Shown here: positions 1-9,502 of the stretch, piece after piece | Layout: each line of letters opens with the position of its first letter | How positions within the stretch are numbered: position 1 is the stretch's first letter | NCBI RefSeq assembly: GCF_000151665.1 | Contig: NW_013171815.1 | Span: 1,253,153 to 1,317,152 of the forward strand | Length of the DNA: 64,000 nucleotides | Direction: 5' to 3' | Source: Blastocystis hominis | Taxonomy: Eukaryota; Sar; Bigyra; Opalinata; Blastocystidae | The notes under the pieces: model-generated | The model's input: only the letters and a program-made list of their open reading frames with translations | Database searches by the model: none | Told to the model about the DNA's origin: nothing | Made by a program: the position numbers and the translations under genes

Positions 1-36
1 ACCAAAACCTTCAGAAAGATGTAATGTCTGTGAGAC

Positions 37-1679
37 ATGGCGAGCAGTATTTGGAGTAATGCTTCTCGTGAGCTGTTGAACATTAGAAGAATATTTAAAT
101 ATGAAAAGGAGCTGGGGAAAACAGATGATCGAGAACTTTTGAAAACGATTCGTCGAAGGTAACACACAGAGTTTCTTATCAAATGTAGACTGGTAGCACT
201 TGGGTTTGCGCTTGTTCAGTGTGATCCCTTGGTTTACAGGGAAAAAGACATCGATACCCTCATTTGGAATCAATGCTATTATAAAGAAATATCAAAACAA
301 AGGAAAATGAGACACATGAATACTGAGGAGTATTTAAGTTTTCTGAAGGAGGGAATAAACAACTATGAATACATGGTGATGAAATTAAAGAAATCCGTCT
401 CATCGGAGCATGTTCTGTGTTCCTATTCGTTTCTTATTCACATGGGAGATCTGTTTCGGTATATTTACTTGGAGGAGCCAAAAAACAGCGAGTCCTTTGC
501 TTCTTCCCAGGAGTGTTATTTGAAGGCCATTCGGTGTGATCCAACCCAAGGAAATGCGTATCACCAACTGGCCGTTTTGGCCTCCTATAAGAGATCCTAT
601 TGTCAAGCACTCTACTACTGCATTCGTGCGATTACCTGTCCTTCTCCGTTCTCCACGGCATTCAGCAACATTCCATACCATTTTGCCGAAAATGAGAAAA
701 ATCTAGCAAAAGCACAATCCATGTATCCAGTTTTGAATAAACATCATTGTAACGAAGTATTATTTTCCCGCCATTTTTACCAACGTTTTAGAAATTGCTT
801 CTCCAGTTCGTCGATTGTTGTAGCCACCTCTACCACTCTTCTCCACACCCATCCTTTGCTGCTTCGCTCAGCCAGTTCGCCTCCACCCTGAATTGGTGTT
901 TGGAGCAGGACAAGCCTTCTTCCACAGTGATGATCCGCATGCTGGCCATTGCTATCTTCAGTGCGGAGGATCTTTGGAGTTGCTTCCACCAAGAAGGTAT
1001 TTTTGATGAGGATGAGCGGTCTACCCTGAAGAAGCGAATTGCTATTTCCTCACATTGCCGATTCTGGACGGATGGTCACTGCTTCTCACTCTCATGACGA
1101 ATGTGATTCGCTATACAGCCATTCCTGCGCGACCCTCGAAGCAGTGTTGTTCTTCTGTGGATGGCTGAAGACTAGGCAAACTGGTATTGACCCACATTGC
1201 CTCGGTTTCTCTCTTCCTGCAGTGGCTCTCTTTGAAAAAAGAGCAGCATTACCGACCTCCTGTATTCCACGCGATTTGTCTTTTCAAAATAGTTCTTTGA
1301 GTCATCGAACAATCCTGTGATGGCCTTCTTGCCCATCGCTGAGTTCTTGGAGCTGGAAGCTGCGTTCTGGAAGCAGCTCGGCTTGCTGCGAAGTCGTCTT
1401 CCGCCTGTCAACGTGGAGGATCCGTCGAGCCAGCCTCTTCTCGAGTATGAAGCGGATTTCGTTACATTTTCGCCACTCTCAGATTGCTTTCGGAACGCAC
1501 ACACAAACCCCGATCTTCCAAACTCGCACGATGCGTCCCATGTGTCCATCCAACCCCACGATCAAACGCTGATTCTCTACAAAATCCATCGATGCATCCA
1601 AGACCTGAAATCTCATCTGCAGTCTTCCAAGCGCGACGTTTCGTCCACTCCTCTCTCCCCCAAGCGCATTCACTTCTAA
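37..1679 (+). CDS. EST1/SMG7-like protein (14-3-3-like, nonsense-mediated decay family)
   Basis: Proteins of the EST1/SMG5-7 family bind phosphorylated UPF1 in nonsense-mediated decay or act at telomeres. The first exon starts at ATG 37 (MASSIWSNASRELLN) and ends at a 30-nt GT-AG intron (159-188). The second exon carries the family hallmark, a helical repeat stretch reading GNAYHQLAVLASYK followed by YYCIRAITCPSPFSTAFSN. A 35-nt intron (about 757-791) joins this in frame to KLLLQFVDCC, and further short introns lead to an exon with LPIAEFLELEAAFWKQLG. The exact boundaries between about 1070 and 1320 are uncertain. The TAA stop is at 1677-1679, and its T lies 5 nt upstream of TGTTTGAA. The protein is short (about 500 aa), with no PIN domain visible, so SMG7-like is favoured over SMG6. 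The convergent neighbour is a universal stress protein gene. Confidence 0.72.
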
Positions 1680-1681
1680 TC

Positions 1682-1696
1682 TGTTTGAATCAAACA
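1682..1696. terminator. Shared palindromic 3'-end signal of two convergent genes
   Basis: The sequence TGTTTGAATCAAACA is a perfect inverted repeat with a single central A. Read on the + strand it gives TGTTTGAA, 5 nt after the T of the EST1-like gene's TAA. Read on the - strand it gives TGTTTGAT, 5 nt after the T that would become the stop of the stress-protein gene. The two mRNAs would therefore end on opposite sides of one element. The role as polyadenylation signal is inferred from the Blastocystis TGTTTGTT motif. Confidence 0.6.
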
Positions 1697-1700
1697 CAAA

Positions 1701-2452
1701 AATCGGAATCTTCATAGTAGTTTTTCACACTGTGCTTGCGAGGCAGGAAGAAAGGCATCTTCGCTCCTTCAGGCTCTCCCTCGCTCAGACTCGCGGAGAG
1801 CTCAGCGATCTCCTGGTTCTTCTTCTTCAATTCTTCCTCCTTAATACGATCTCCCACTCCCTTTCCCATCAGACACACACTGCGCGGTCATACTAACAAA
1901 AGCAATCACCTACGCGCAAGGAGCGTTCGACAGAACGTAAGAACTGCAGCTACCGTTAAGAAGACGATCCACATTCGAGATTCCACGTCTTCCCATCACA
2001 ATCGTATCGATCTTCTTCTCAATCGCGCAGTTGCACACCACGTTCTGTTAAGAAAGCCTTAGAATTTGAAAAAAAGATATCTTAGCGGGATCACCACGTA
2101 CACAGCTAGTTTCGTAGAAACGGAATCCCATATCCGAGATTCTCTTTGCAATTTCCTCCAGCTTTTCACTACTCTCTCTTTTCATGACTTCGTTTCTGAC
2201 AATATCATGTGTATAAGCTACAAATGACGTGACTCATCCAAAGTTACTAGGCGCTTTCAAATTCAAAACGTTCAAGACAATCAAATAGTCTTCGGGTTTC
2301 ATAACAGACAATACCCAATCAAGAGCAGCTTTTGCTTGCACAGAGAAGTCCATAGGGACCAACCAACGCAAACCCTAACAAAAAGACCCTGGTTAATTCA
2401 GTACGGTAGGTTTCGCTTCAACTTCACCTTCAAAGGTATCAGCAGCAGACAT
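1701..2452 (-). CDS. Universal stress protein (UspA) family protein
   Basis: This is a cytosolic nucleotide-binding stress protein of the UspA fold. It starts at ATG 2452 (MSAADTFEGEVEAKP). Introns of 30 nt (2375-2404), 30 nt, 36 nt (2045-2080) and 34 nt are removed. The spliced product reads RWLVPMDFSVQAKAALDW at the N terminus, then RGDPAK, then IDTIVMGRRGISNVDRLLNGS, which is the conserved ATP-binding region of the family. The 36-nt intron starts AT rather than GT. With these introns the coding length is exactly 207 codons plus one T, and that T is 5 nt upstream of TGTTTGAT, so UAA would be made by polyadenylation after ...YYEDSD. The frame-encoded TGA lies a few bases later, inside the signal. 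It is divergent from LSM1. Confidence 0.85.
2045..2080 (-). other. Non-canonical AT-AG intron in the stress-protein gene
   Basis: Between the conserved RGDPAK and NVVCNCAIEKK segments lie 36 nt that contain an in-frame TAA and have no GT donor at the junction. The element starts ATATCTTTTT and ends TTTCTTAACAG. The donor matches seven of the first eight bases of the U12-type AT-AC donor consensus (ATATCCTT). Removing it restores the family alignment at the right spacing. A minor-spliceosome assignment is inference; a sequencing or assembly error is the alternative. Confidence 0.45.
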
Positions 2453-2909
2453 TATTCGTTAATATTTTGAAAGAATTCAATAATTCTCAGATAGTAGAAA
2501 CAGAGAATCGAACTACTATACAAACGAACACACTTGGTTATCAAGAATTCTATCAAATCTCTGCAATGACTTTCCAAAATGAATAGAATAAATATCGCCG
2601 ACGAGTTGTTTTGTCGCAAACCCTCGCACCGTTGCATTGTAATAACGAGAAAGAGCGTATATGTGTCACATTCTCTAGAAGTTTCGATTTCTGCGTAGCT
2701 GCACACGGTTCGGAATTGGAGGAATCAGTTTGCAGATTGAAGAATAGGTGGCACGAAAATCACAAATGATCGTACAAAACAAAGGGTTCGTAGAACAACT
2801 GCAGTAAAACAAACAATTGCTAGCTCCTTGCAATACACTTACTCCAAAACAATTAGTTTAGCATGCATAATACACTACTGCTTCGTTCGTGACAAACAGT
2901 TTTTGATCC
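2453..2909. other. Divergent intergenic region between stress protein and LSM1
   Basis: About 455 bases separate two divergent start codons and presumably hold both promoters. An 84-codon frame on the - strand (2706-2452) ends in TAATG, overlapping the stress-protein start, but it shows no recognisable family and is probably chance. No TATA box, RNA gene or repeat could be supported. Confidence 0.4.
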
Positions 2910-3434
2910 ATGAGCTTTTTATCTCCAATTTCCGGAATCATAATGCATCTAGATGGTATTTGCTATCCATATTTGATATTTCGCAGAACGAATCATGGTT
3001 GTTCTTCTTGATGGTTCTCACATATTTGGGACTCTTCGGTCTATCGATCAATACGGTATGTAATTTGATTGCGATTGCTGGTTTCTGACAGCGTATAGAA
3101 AACATTATCTTAGAAGACAGTTTTGAGCGCGTCTTTTGTGACAACATATATGCGGATATTGAATTGGGAACACAGATGATTCAGGGCCATAGTGTAATGC
3201 TCGTTGGCGCATTAGTTCGACTTTTGAAAGGATTTGATGGATAGAGCGATGCTGCTGATAATAGCTCTATTGAAGGGCTAAAAAAGGTATCAGTAGAAGA
3301 GTATTACGAGTACTTGTCTCTAAGTGAAGAAAAGAAGTGTAAGTATGGCCTCCCTCTATCATATTGTAGTGGAGTACACTGGTGGAAAGGTAAATATAGC
3401 ATCAAAAAGCGACTATGTGATTTCTCTTGCCTAA
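2910..3434 (+). CDS. LSM1: LSM1, U6-related Sm-like protein of mRNA decay
   Basis: LSM1 is the defining subunit of the cytoplasmic LSM1-7 ring, which binds the 3' ends of deadenylated mRNA and promotes decapping with PAT1. Starting at ATG 2910, four small introns (31, 43, 30 and 31 nt) give exactly 130 codons (129 aa plus TAA). The spliced protein contains Sm motif 1 (IMVVLLDGSHIFGTLRSIDQY, residues about 17-37) and Sm motif 2 (IIQGHSV.. equivalent read as MIQGHSVMLVGAL). The LSM1-type tail LKKVSVEEYYEYLSLSEEKK follows, resembling the ..VSIEEILE.. tail of animal LSM1. One of the introns is exactly 30 nt and removes an in-frame TAG (about 3214-3243). A TGTTTATT element at 3450-3457 is the likely 3'-end signal. 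Confidence 0.88.
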
Positions 3435-3960
3435 AAAAACCTTCGCTCATGTTTATTCCAACAAACAATATACGCGCGATAACCTACCAACCAACCTTGC
3501 CAACTCTACAACAAATTAGTTTATGTTGCAAAATGAGTAATCACTGCCTAACAGTCAAGCAGCAGTCCTCACACCGCTTGTTTTGCCACCCTTGTTTCCC
3601 AGAAAACAGATGGACGTCGGTAACTGGGCTTATTCCATATCATGGCATAAACACAAAATACAAATCAGTAAAGATATGTTGTAACCATTGCTGCTACGCT
3701 CTTCCCCGAAAGATGTACCATCATGTTGTATTTCAAGATAGGGTCAGATTGCAGTTAAAAGACCATGGTTGAGTCTCAAATAACAGTGTTCTTCCTTCCC
3801 CCACAAAACCAAATCAAACTACGCAACATACCTTCTATTAACTTGCGAATTCAAAGAAAATCTATGGTTCTTATTTGGACCCAATTTATGATTGTCCCTT
3901 TTAATTATGTGACATATGTCCCCTATTCTAAAGATACTGCAAAATATCAATCTGTACATC
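3435..3960. other. Intergenic region upstream of KBL
   Basis: About 525 bases lie between LSM1 and the KBL start. A Cys-rich frame continues on the + strand to about 3772 (VKICCNHCCYALPRKM), but it has no start of its own and no clear family, so it is not called. A reverse-oriented AACAAACA occurs at 3461-3468 without a matching - strand gene. Confidence 0.35.
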
Positions 3961-5184
3961 ATGGCTGAAAGACTTTCTATTACTGCGAACGGAGCTAAGC
4001 TCAACGAGGCTATCCAGGCCCAGCTGGACGACATTAAGAAGGCTGGAACCTTCAAGGAGGAGCGTGTGATCACCAGCGAGCAGGCCGCTGAGATCAATGT
4101 CTCTGGACGTGACGACAAGGTGTTGAACTTCTGCGCTAACAATTACCTTGGTCTGGCTAACAGCAAGGAGCTGATTGAGGCCGCGAAGGAGGCTCTGGAT
4201 ACCCATGGATTTGGTCTTGCTTCCGTGCGTTTCATTTGCGGAACCACCGATATCCATAAGCAGTTGGAGGCCCTGATTGCGAAGTTCCACGGAATGGAGG
4301 ACTGTATCCTGTACTCGAGCTGCTTCGATGCTAACGGCGGTTTCTTCGAGGCTCTGTTCAATGCTGAGGATGCTGTGATTTCCGATCAGCTGAACCACGC
4401 TTCGATCATCGACGGTATTCGTCTGTGCAAGGCGAAGCGCTACCGCTACAACCACTGCGACCTGGTCGACCTGGAGCGCATTTTGCAGGAGACTCAGGAT
4501 TGCCGTTACCGCTGCATTGTGACGGACGGTGTGTTCTCCATGGACGGAGATGTGGCTCCTCTGAAGGAGATCTGCGACCTTGCCGACAAGTACAACGCTC
4601 TGGTCTGGATCGATGAGTCCCACTCTGCTGGATTCTTCGGCAAGACGGGTCGTGGTACTCCCGAGTACTGCGGCGTGCAGGGCCGTATTGATTTCATCAA
4701 CTCCACGATGGGCAAGGCCATGGGAGGCGCTTCTGGAGGTTACACTTGCGCTTCGAAGGAGGTGGTGACTCTGCTTCGTCAGAAGTCTCGTCCTTACCTG
4801 TTCTCGAACACTCTGGCTCCTTCTCTGGTGGGAGCTGCCATCAAGACCTACTCGATGCTGATGGAGTCGGCCACTCTGCCCGAGCGTGTGCTGGCCAACA
4901 CCCATCTGTTCCGTGACCGCATGACTGCTGCCGGATTCACTCTGACCGGTGCTTACGACCATCCCATCTGCCCTGTGATGCTGGGAGATGCGGCTCTGGC
5001 CTGCAAGTTCGCCGATAAGATGCTGGAGAAGGGCATCTATGTGATTGGATTCAGCTATCCTGTGGTGCCTCTGGGCAAGGCTCGTATTCGAACTCAGATG
5101 AGCGGAGCTCACACTCTGGAGCAGGTGAACCGCTGCGTGGATGCGTTCATTGAGGTTGGAAAGGAGCTGGGCGTGATTGCTTAA
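3961..5184 (+). CDS. kbl: Glycine C-acetyltransferase (2-amino-3-ketobutyrate CoA ligase)
   Basis: This PLP enzyme of the alpha-oxoamine synthase family interconverts 2-amino-3-oxobutyrate plus CoA with glycine plus acetyl-CoA, the second step of threonine breakdown after threonine dehydrogenase. From ATG 3961 it has 407 aa, close to the usual 398. The order seen is LNFCANNYLGLA near residue 57, FCGTTDIHK-type glycine-rich region, IVTDGVFSMDGDVAPL, DESHSAGFFGKTGRG with the cofactor-binding Asp, and STMGKAMGGASGG with the Schiff-base Lys at about residue 252. The gene is intronless, unlike its neighbours, and has strong codon bias. An in-frame ATG at 3916 would add 15 residues (MSPILKILQNINLYI) that could act as an organelle presequence. 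A run of GAA triplets follows the stop, and TGTTTGTT lies at 5234-5241. Confidence 0.95.
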   Translation: MAERLSITANGAKLNEAIQAQLDDIKKAGTFKEERVITSEQAAEINVSGRDDKVLNFCANNYLGLANSKELIEAAKEALDTHGFGLASVRFICGTTDIHKQLEALIAKFHGMEDCILYSSCFDANGGFFEALFNAEDAVISDQLNHASIIDGIRLCKAKRYRYNHCDLVDLERILQETQDCRYRCIVTDGVFSMDGDVAPLKEICDLADKYNALVWIDESHSAGFFGKTGRGTPEYCGVQGRIDFINSTMGKAMGGASGGYTCASKEVVTLLRQKSRPYLFSNTLAPSLVGAAIKTYSMLMESATLPERVLANTHLFRDRMTAAGFTLTGAYDHPICPVMLGDAALACKFADKMLEKGIYVIGFSYPVVPLGKARIRTQMSGAHTLEQVNRCVDAFIEVGKELGVIA

Positions 5185-5555
5185 GAAGAAGAAGAAGAAG
5201 AAGTCTAAGTTTTCTATTTGCTTGCTATATCTTTGTTTGTTTTGAAGAAAAAGAATTGTTTCTTTGACGAAGTGTGGTAGTTAGGCAGAAAGGATGAATC
5301 TGTTGAATGAAACAGGAATAGGAGGTATATCAAATAATGTTATTGTAATGGAACAGCCATCCATTAAAAGAAAGTATCCTGAGGAGTTGATTGTCATCAT
5401 AAGTAAGTATATCCATATCAACAATTGGTACAATACTAATAAAGGAGACACCAAAAGCAACAACAGTACAACAATAGAATCCAAAACTGTTCCAATCTAC
5501 AACTGCAAGGTCTGTCCAACAAACAACGACGGCGTTCATATCTTCATCACAGAGC

Positions 5556-6151
5556 TTACTTCGCCTTGTCCAGAATGATTCCATCGTACGTCTTCTTGAA
5601 CCACTCCATGGCCTCCTCGCGAGTCACCTTGTGAGAATAGCCAATACGGCTGCGCTGAGCCTTACGCTTGCTCACACGGCCACCAGGACGAGCCAGCTGC
5701 ACGTAGAAATCCATACCGAAAATACCGGTGTTAGGATCGTACTTGATACCCAGATCGATGTGCTCCTGAATACCAAAGCCAAAATTGCCAGAGTCGGAGA
5801 AATTTCTCTTCACCAGCTCGTACTCCTTCACCTTCAGTCCGCGCTCCAGAATCTCCAGAGCCTTCTCACCACGGATCGTAGCATGCACAGAGATCTTCTC
5901 ATTACGACGAATGGAGAAGGAACGAATGGTAAAGCGAGCTATAAAATTAGCAACTCAGAAAACACCCCTACCCTTTCCATAAATAGGCTCCTGTCCCGAA
6001 ATCTGCTGCAAAACACGAGCAGCCTTAGAAACAGCATCTCCAGATTCTCCGACGCAAATGTTAATAACGAGCTTCTCCACTCGGATATTTCTCATAACAT
6101 TCGACTTTTCGCTCTAGAATAATTAGAACCGATTTTTCAGCAACGTACCAT
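5556..6151 (-). CDS. RPL11: 60S ribosomal protein L11 (uL5)
   Basis: This large-subunit protein sits at the central protuberance and contacts 5S rRNA. The start ATG (6151-6149) is a one-codon exon, because a 35-nt intron (6114-6148) begins directly after it. A second intron of 33 nt (5939-5971) follows. The spliced protein has 175 aa (human 178) and reads [57 protein letters not shown] and [17 protein letters not shown], all diagnostic of uL5 of eukaryotes. It is convergent with KBL. A reverse-complement TGTTTGTT lies at 5518-5525, about 30 nt after the encoded TAA. The roughly 275-base gap down to KBL holds no supportable gene. Confidence 0.95.
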
Positions 6152-6256
6152 CCTGATGAAAATACAATTACGCCTCGAATTGAATTCCTTAACAAGAAAA
6201 GACAGATGTCACTACGGAATCTCATTCGTATGCTCAATTCGACCAAGGTGCATGAA

Positions 6257-6264
6257 AACAAACA
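6257..6264 (-). terminator. 3'-end motif that creates the stop of the signal peptide peptidase gene
   Basis: TGTTTGTT on the - strand. Counting 5 nt upstream (6269) falls on a T that is the first base of a codon after ...SSVC, so cleavage there plus poly(A) gives UAA. No in-frame stop is encoded upstream of the motif. Confidence 0.65.
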
Positions 6265-6268
6265 ATAA

Positions 6269-7673
6269 AGCATACAGACGACTCTGTCTCATTAATAAAA
6301 ATCCCAACGGGTCCATTCCACAACTTCCTAAACTGGTGTTGCCTAAAAGCCCTCGTAAGGACAGGAACAAGGCAACACGGAACAAGATAGAGTAGTGCAG
6401 GCTACAAATCATTTTTGAGGAAAAAGAAACGACCTGCGGCTTGCTAAACAGGATGACTGCAAGGAAACTGCAAAACAGCCCCAAAGCGTTTCCCATAATA
6501 ACGTCAGTGACATAATTTCTTTCCAGCAGCAGCTGAATAAACTGCGAGAAAGCTACATCACGAGGCTCCATGAACGACTACTAGGTGGCATATACAAATT
6601 CAATCCCTGGTCGATCAGCTTTTTCGACTCCTCGTCTCCTGTCCGATCACTCATTTCGGCCAAACTCCCTGATTCCACGTCATTTAATACAAAAGTGTTT
6701 TCTTTTCTACATTCCAAAACCTCTCCAAAACTACAAGAACCGCTGCGAATACTGGTAGATGAAGAAAAAGACGAAGAGCAGTCCTGGGATGAAGATATCA
6801 CCCAATCCCAAATAGAACACATTCTGGCCTCCTAGCGTGGAAAGCACAAGTTTTCCCTGCTGATGACTAGTAAAAAGTACAAGATACAGGGAAATCAAGG
6901 TGATAGGAAGAGCTGACATTGCGACCCAGAGAAGCAGAAACTACACAGATGGAGAGAGAACGTGAAGGATACTAGTTTTGACAGGCTCCGTGAAGTTCTG
7001 CTGCGCTACGGTGACCATGACGTTTTTTCCGAATAAAGACTCGGAAAAGAACACCCAAAAGATGTCGTAAAAGAAGAGTAAACAGAACGCCACTACAATC
7101 ACTTTTAAACTCTGGGCACGCATTAACGACAGGGCGCTGATTGTGATGCAGATACCGATAATATTATTGAACAAGGATCCACCTCGAATGATCCAACACA
7201 CTACAATTAGAAATCTAAAAAAAATAGATTTTCCGAGTAAGTAACTACGAGACAAAGATCGAAATAAAAGTAATAAAGCGCTTTTGACTAACGTAGGGAG
7301 AGAGAAGAGAAACAATGACGGGCTCAACGACTTGTGCTAGCACTCAATAAACAATTGGAGTTATTACCAATACAAAATACAGCAGATATAGAAATGTAGA
7401 GAATTAAAAAGCTTTGAACATATGAATAGAGATAGTACATCGATAGCAGTACGACCGATGCAATAACAGGATAGAAGAGAGCTGCACTACATTGACAACA
7501 AACTTTTCACACTACCTGAGCGTAATTTCTGCAGTTTCTGGTGTAACTGTGTGGTCGCGAACCATGTCATTGTGCTTTTCAACATCTGACTTTACTGCCA
7601 AGCAAGAGGCTGTAAAAGCAATAAGCGTACTGACCAGAGTAATCTCTACAAGAATAGAGAGTATTACTAGCAT
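6269..7673 (-). CDS. Signal peptide peptidase (presenilin-type aspartyl intramembrane protease)
   Basis: This multi-pass ER protease cleaves leftover signal peptides and type II membrane segments. It starts at ATG 7673 (MLVILSILVEITLVSTLIAF). After a 29-nt intron comes AALFYPVIASVVLLSMYY, matching the N-terminal SPP region. Catalytic motifs are visible in order: FFYDIFWVFF (first Asp), YLGLGDIFIPGLLF (second Asp, GxGD) and, across a 32-nt intron, QPALLYLVP (PAL). About 50 polar residues (FGEVLECRKENTF...) sit between the GxGD helix and the next helix, longer than the usual loop. At least six short introns are needed; those in the middle (about 6700-6940) are not precisely placed. No stop is encoded before the 3' motif; the frame would otherwise read on to a TGA at about 6240. 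It is divergent from beta-tubulin. Confidence 0.88.
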
Positions 7674-7917
7674 CCTAGAGAATTTGTGACATGTTTGTCA
7701 AACTTAAAATTCGGGTTGATTATGCTATATTGAATGGATTTCTTTGGGTCACAGTGGAATTCACTCCAAAATCTACAAGGTGTTTAAGTGTGGTTCGCAC
7801 TATAGGATACTACCACAATTTCACAAAGATCACAAGGTTTTAACTACATCAAATCATGTGGGAGTTTCATCCATCGAATAGGTGCTTTACAAATATTCTA
7901 TTTTCTGATATCAGAAT

Positions 7918-9347
7918 ATGAGAGAAATTATCCATCTTCAAGTGGGTCAGTGTGGTAACCAGGTGAGAGGGCGTTTGTGTGTTTTTGATAAGATAGATCG
8001 GTACCAAGTTCTGGGAGGTTATCAACAAGGAACATCATATCGACAGCATGGGTCAGACGAAAGTCGAGCCAAACGAGGACTTGAACGTGTTTTACAGCCA
8101 AGCTTTGAATGGTCGCTTTGTTCCTCGTGCTCTGCTTATCGATTTGTATTTGTCTCTCCCTCCCTCTTAATTTTAGGGAACCCGGAACGATGGATGCTAT
8201 TCGCTCCACTGAAGTGGGTCAGCTGTTCAAGCCTGACAATTTCGTCTTTGCCCAGAACGGCGCTGGCAACAACTGGGCGAAGGGTCACTACACGGAGGGA
8301 GCCGAGCTGGTGGACCAAGTGATGGATGTTCTCCGTCGCGAAGCGGAGGCGTGCGAATGCCTGCAGGGCTTCCAGCTGACGCACTCTCTGGGAGGAGGCA
8401 CGGGTTCGGGTATGGGCACGCTGCTGCTGTCGAAGATCAAGGAGGAGTTCCCTGACCGCATGGTGATGTCGTACTCGGTGTTCCCGTCTGCGAACGTGTC
8501 GGACACGGTGACGGAGCCGTACAACACGACGCTGTCTGTGAACCAGCTGCTGGAGAACGTGGACGAGGTGGTGGTTCTGGACAACGAGGCGCTGTACCAG
8601 ATCTGCTCGCAGTCGCTGAACATCAAGACGCCGTCGTTCGCGGACATGAACGAGCTGGTCTCGCGCGCGATGTCGGGGATCACGGCGTGTCTGCGGTACC
8701 CCGGTCAGCTGAACAGCGATCTGCGGAAGCTGGCGGTGAACCTGATTCCGTTCCCGCGTCTGCACTTCTTCCTGACGGGCTACGCGCCGCTGACGAACAG
8801 CGCGAACAGCGCGTTCCGGCAGTACACGGTGGCGGAGCTGACCTCGCAGCAGTTCGACTCGAAGAACATGATGTGCGCCTGCGACCCGCGCCGCGGCCGC
8901 TATCTGACCGCGGCGGCGATCTTCCGCGGCAAGGTGGCGACGCGCGACGTGGACGAGTGCATGCGCGAGATCCACCAGCGCTACGCGCCGTACTTCGTGG
9001 AGTGGATCCCGAACAACATCACGACGAGCGTGAGCAGCGTGGCCCCCGCGGGGTCGCCGATGGCGACGACGTTCCTGGGCAACAACACGGCCATCCAGGA
9101 AGTGTTCGCGCGCGTCTCCGAGCAGTTCGAGACCATGTTCCGACGACGCGCCTATCTGCACTGGTTCACCAGCGAGGGAATGGACGAGATGGAGTTCACC
9201 GAGGCTTCCAGCAACCTCGCGGACCTCATCACCGAGTATCAGCAGTACCAGGAGGCGTCGGTCGAGGACGAAGTGGCCTATGGCGACGAGGAAGTCCCCC
9301 AGGAGATGGAGATGGAGCACGGACAGGAGCTCGGGGAGAACGCTTAA
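7918..9347 (+). CDS. TUBB: Beta-tubulin
   Basis: Structural subunit of microtubules, paired with alpha-tubulin. ATG 7918 opens with [15 protein letters not shown], including the MREI tetrapeptide used in tubulin mRNA autoregulation in animals. Two introns (34 nt at 7963-7996; 31 nt at 8146-8176) leave exactly 455 codons (454 aa). [12 protein letters not shown] is the GTP-binding tubulin signature, and FLTGYAPLT and [12 protein letters not shown] follow. The acidic tail ends [14 protein letters not shown]. The body has very high GC at third positions, which opens long meaningless frames on the other strand. TGTTTGTT lies about 35 nt after the TAA. It is divergent from the SPP gene. Confidence 0.97.
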
Positions 9348-9502
9348 TCTCTGTAGTGTATTTGAATTTTCCATATCCGTGTTTGTTACGAGAAAGGAAG
9401 GAAAGGGATGGAGGCGGATGTATATCCCATGGAGGCGTTTCAGACACGAACATCCATTTCGTGTTGCGTCAATGATCCGGTCTTCTCATTAATTTTTTGA
9501 AT

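Noticed and set aside
3314-3772. 152-codon + frame after LSM1 with Cys/His residues that looked like a zinc ribbon
   Set aside because: Its start lies inside LSM1 in the same frame, it is reached only by ignoring LSM1's last intron and stop, and no known zinc-ribbon spacing fits.
3928-5112. 394-codon open frame antisense to KBL
   Set aside because: Leu/Val/Arg/His-rich composition expected from the reverse strand of a codon-biased gene; no family, and KBL is unambiguous.
5281-5584. Hydrophobic - strand frames between KBL and RPL11
   Set aside because: Starts are TTG, the frames overlap RPL11's 3' signal, and no family or intron pattern supports a gene.
8136-9374. 412-codon frame antisense to beta-tubulin, and a 262-codon Arg/Pro/Gly-rich frame on + at 8687
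   Set aside because: Both are shadows caused by high GC at third positions of the tubulin gene; no start context, introns or motifs.
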